This document shows, one piece after another, positions 9,707-11,174 of a DNA stretch of 11,174 nucleotides; position 1 is the first letter of the stretch, and the number at the start of each line of letters is the position of its first letter. The notes beneath the pieces were generated by a model, which saw only the letters and a program-made list of their open reading frames with translations, was not told the origin of the DNA and made no database searches. Origin of the DNA: Haplosporangium gracile. Lineage: Eukaryota > Mortierellomycota > Mortierellomycetes > Mortierellales > Mortierellaceae. A program made the translations under genes and the position numbers. Where the stretch lies: assembly GCA_015499985.1 (NCBI GenBank), contig JAAAUF010001151.1, positions 1-11,174 on the forward strand, given 5' to 3'.

Positions 9707-10009
9707 AGTGGATCATCTCCCCCTTTGCTCGACAACCACCACAAGCACATGAAACACTCTCCTTACTCGACACAACACAACAATATGATTGGAAAAACAG
9801 ACTTGCAAATTGAATATTACTCCCTCTTGCTTTTCTACCCTTTTTTTTCTTTGCTTTCCTGTATTGCCCTTTTGCCTCCCATCACCACCAAGGTGAACCA
9901 GATGGCACCCGCTCCCCAATCTCAAGACTCCAAAAGAAAAATGCATACCACTTTTCCAAAAATAGGTTTTATTGGTCCCTCGCTACCTTTTCTCTCAAAT
10001 TCCTCTGCG

Positions 10010-10015
10010 AATAAA
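10010..10015 (+). terminator. Polyadenylation signal after the low-complexity gene
   Basis: AATAAA about 300 bases after the TAA stop, in an A-rich setting (aataaaacaaaaat). It is the clearest hexamer between this stop and the next sequence block. Confidence 0.5.
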
Positions 10016-10160
10016 ACAAAAATCTGTTTCCCGCTTGACTTTTCTTGACCCATGATCAACGCCAAAGGTATGAGAAAATCAAAGTGAAGAACTGTTTACT
10101 TGCTTGCTCGTATTGCCTCTTTTTCCAGGGAGACGAGCGATTGAGTATGCGCGAGTAGAT

Positions 10161-10200
10161 AAGAGAGAAGAGGCAGTAACAAGAGAGAAGAGGCAGTAAC
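10161..10200. repeat. Perfect 20-bp tandem duplication
   Basis: The unit aagagagaagaggcagtaac occurs twice back to back with no mismatch, and the next seven bases (aagaggg) begin a third partial copy with one change. It lies in non-coding sequence. The perfect identity suggests a recent slippage or duplication event. Confidence 0.95.
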
Positions 10201-10439
10201 AAGAGGGAGGTGGATGGCAAGAACGTTCCATAAATTCCATCATCGTCCACGCGACCTCCTCTCTTAAATAAATGAGGCTTTTTTGGCAGTGCTTTAAATA
10301 CAGCATGCCCCTGACTCAGAGTTTATTGTGCGAACATCTTTTCTACCTCTCTTGAATGTCCACTCTTGACTATCGAGCATCAATTACATAAAGCGCACCA
10401 GACACTTAAAATTCGGCTGGACGACAATGGGCGCATAAA

Positions 10440-10447
10440 TGACGTCA
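10440..10447. promoter_or_regulatory. Palindromic TGACGTCA (CRE/ATF-type) site
   Basis: A perfect eight-base palindrome matching the binding site of ATF/CREB-type bZIP factors. It lies about 310 bases before the right-edge plus-strand reading frame, and a TGACTCA (Gcn4/AP-1 type) lies about 120 bases further upstream. One such site can occur by chance, so a regulatory role is only possible. Confidence 0.3.
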
Positions 10448-10528
10448 CAGAAGTTAAGCCATCCATGGATCCACGACACCCTACCTGCACTAATGCGTGT
10501 TTTCGGACATGCAGAAAAAAAAAACAGT

Positions 10529-10768
10529 CTACTTTTTCGACTTTGGCCGCCGTTCTTGGTCCATGCTTGAGGAAGTTGCGGTCCTCTTGCGGCGCCTTTG
10601 GGTCGAGGTGGCGGTGTTGGTGCTGCTGCCGGCTGCGGAACTACTAGAGGTCATACTGGACCCATTAATGACCTTTCACGGGAGGGAACCGTCAGCGGCG
10701 ACAGGGGGGAGGTAGTCATTCCATTCCTGGTGTAGGAGATAGCCTTGAACAATGTTGCTCATGTTGCT
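10529..10768 (-). pseudogene. Decayed C-terminal fragment of a TnpB/Fanzor-like protein
   Basis: Read on the minus strand, from about 10768 the frame gives SNMSNIVQGYLLHQEW and then YLPPVAADGSLP. This resembles the segment after the last catalytic motif in a protein family I associate with Mortierellaceae (recalled, not searched). The frame meets TGA at 10678-10676, at a place where family members as I recall have a tryptophan (TGG). It then continues open for 48 codons through a Ser/Thr-rich and basic tail (QRRRKR, RRPKSKK) to TAG at 10531-10529. Such a basic tail fits a nuclear localisation signal. Upstream of 10768 the resemblance fades, so the zinc-ribbon and catalytic part are missing. 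No start codon, promoter or intact domain is present, and it looks like a broken relic. The TGA could instead be a natural early stop. Confidence 0.5.
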
Positions 10769-11174
10769 TGGTTTCAAGTTAAATGAGCTCCACTCGGTCA
10801 AGTACAGAAGGTTGCCCGCGGATAAACTGCCTTGTCGACTTACATCCACCGTTGGCGGCACGGATTACTTTTTGACGGAGATCAGGAATGTGGTTTCGAC
10901 CAAACAGGATGTTGCCCAGTACTGGGGTTGCGATCCCAAGGGTATCAAGATCCTCGGCATTGACTTGGGCCAAGCATTTGTAGTCGGAGCAAGTGCGATT
11001 CTACCTCCCCGCGAGCAGCCTAAAGGCGAACAAAAGCAAGATTCTGACGTTGCCATGGAGTCGTTGCTATCGGATATCGAGGATGCAGATGAGAATGAAG
11101 AAGCCGAGGAATCGTCGCCCAAGTTCTTCAACCTGGCTGTCAAGCAGAAGGCTGTCTATCAGCCTACCTTCAAA
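10752..11174 (+). CDS. Partial TnpB/Fanzor-like RuvC-type protein, runs off window edge
   Basis: An open frame runs from an ATG at 10752 to the edge of the window (141 codons) with no stop. From 10863 it reads DYFLTEIRNVVSTKQDV, then WGCDP, then ILGIDLGQAFVVGASAILPP, and ends FNLAVKQKAVYQPTFK. I recognise this as a family common in Mortierellaceae genomes. G-I-D-L-G (Asp at codon 71, bases 10962-10964) looks like a RuvC-I motif with its first catalytic aspartate. Family members, as I recall, end with a CxxC...CxxC zinc ribbon and an HRDVMAG-type RuvC-III motif, as in TnpB and Fanzor. An acidic linker of about 35 residues, likely a loop insertion, separates the two conserved blocks. Codons 1-37 overlap the opposite-strand fragment and resemble nothing, so the true 5' boundary lies between about 10770 and 10863, either truncated or reached by splicing. 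Whether it is intact beyond the edge cannot be seen. Confidence 0.5.
   Translation, partial: MLLMLLGFKLNELHSVKYRRLPADKLPCRLTSTVGGTDYFLTEIRNVVSTKQDVAQYWGCDPKGIKILGIDLGQAFVVGASAILPPREQPKGEQKQDSDVAMESLLSDIEDADENEEAEESSPKFFNLAVKQKAVYQPTFK

Larger units (their letters stand above)
9707..10528. other. Spacer downstream of the low-complexity gene
   Basis: This holds the 3' untranslated region and polyadenylation signal of the upstream gene, a tandem duplication at 10161-10200, and TATA-like A/T patches near 10264 and 10293. A TGACTCA (10312-10318) and a TGACGTCA (10440-10447) are also present. No open frame looks coding. The right part (about 10300-10528) lies just past the 3' end of the decayed RuvC-type fragment, where an intact TnpB-like element might carry its guide RNA; nothing diagnostic is visible. 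Confidence 0.5.

Noticed and set aside
10865..11143. Minus-strand 92-codon frame opposite the RuvC-type fragment
   Set aside because: Serine-rich composition is the antisense of the acidic linker; the plus strand carries the recognisable motifs.

Overview
The window looks like nuclear DNA from a filamentous fungus, most likely an early-diverging (Mucoromycota, Mortierella-type) species. Genes are split by short GT-AG introns, mostly about 105-225 nt with one of 509 nt. Leaders are pyrimidine-rich, spacers are loose and low in complexity, and the sequence at the right edge resembles a protein family I associate with Mortierellaceae. The taxonomic call is inference; no rRNA or other marker gene is present.

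Layout: (1) 1-966 is spacer downstream of the first gene. (2) 967-3528, minus strand, is a nine-exon gene for a plasma-membrane Qa-SNARE (Sso1/syntaxin-1 type). I rebuilt it exon by exon; it includes a 29-nt microexon and a glutamine/tyrosine/glycine-rich N-terminal tail. (3) 3529-5473 is the shared upstream region between this gene and the next, which are divergently transcribed. (4) 5474-7124, plus strand, is a two-exon gene for an F-box protein with seven WD40 repeats, resembling beta-TrCP-type SCF ubiquitin-ligase receptors. (5) 7823-9706, plus strand, is a four-exon gene for a Lys/Glu/Ser low-complexity protein of unknown function, with an uninterrupted 20-serine run. (6) 9707-10528 is spacer with a polyadenylation signal and a perfect 20-bp tandem duplication. 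(7) 10529-11174 holds two oppositely oriented pieces of what appears to be one protein family. A decayed C-terminal piece lies on the minus strand. A piece on the plus strand, running off the window edge, carries a RuvC-I-like G-I-D-L-G motif. The family looks TnpB/Fanzor-like, that is, a eukaryotic transposon-associated RuvC nuclease.

The three complete genes look like ordinary chromosomal genes (secretion, protein turnover, unknown) with separate promoters and no sign of joint function. The right-edge fragments are the part most worth following up, together with the low-complexity protein and the syntaxin microexon and 3' end.
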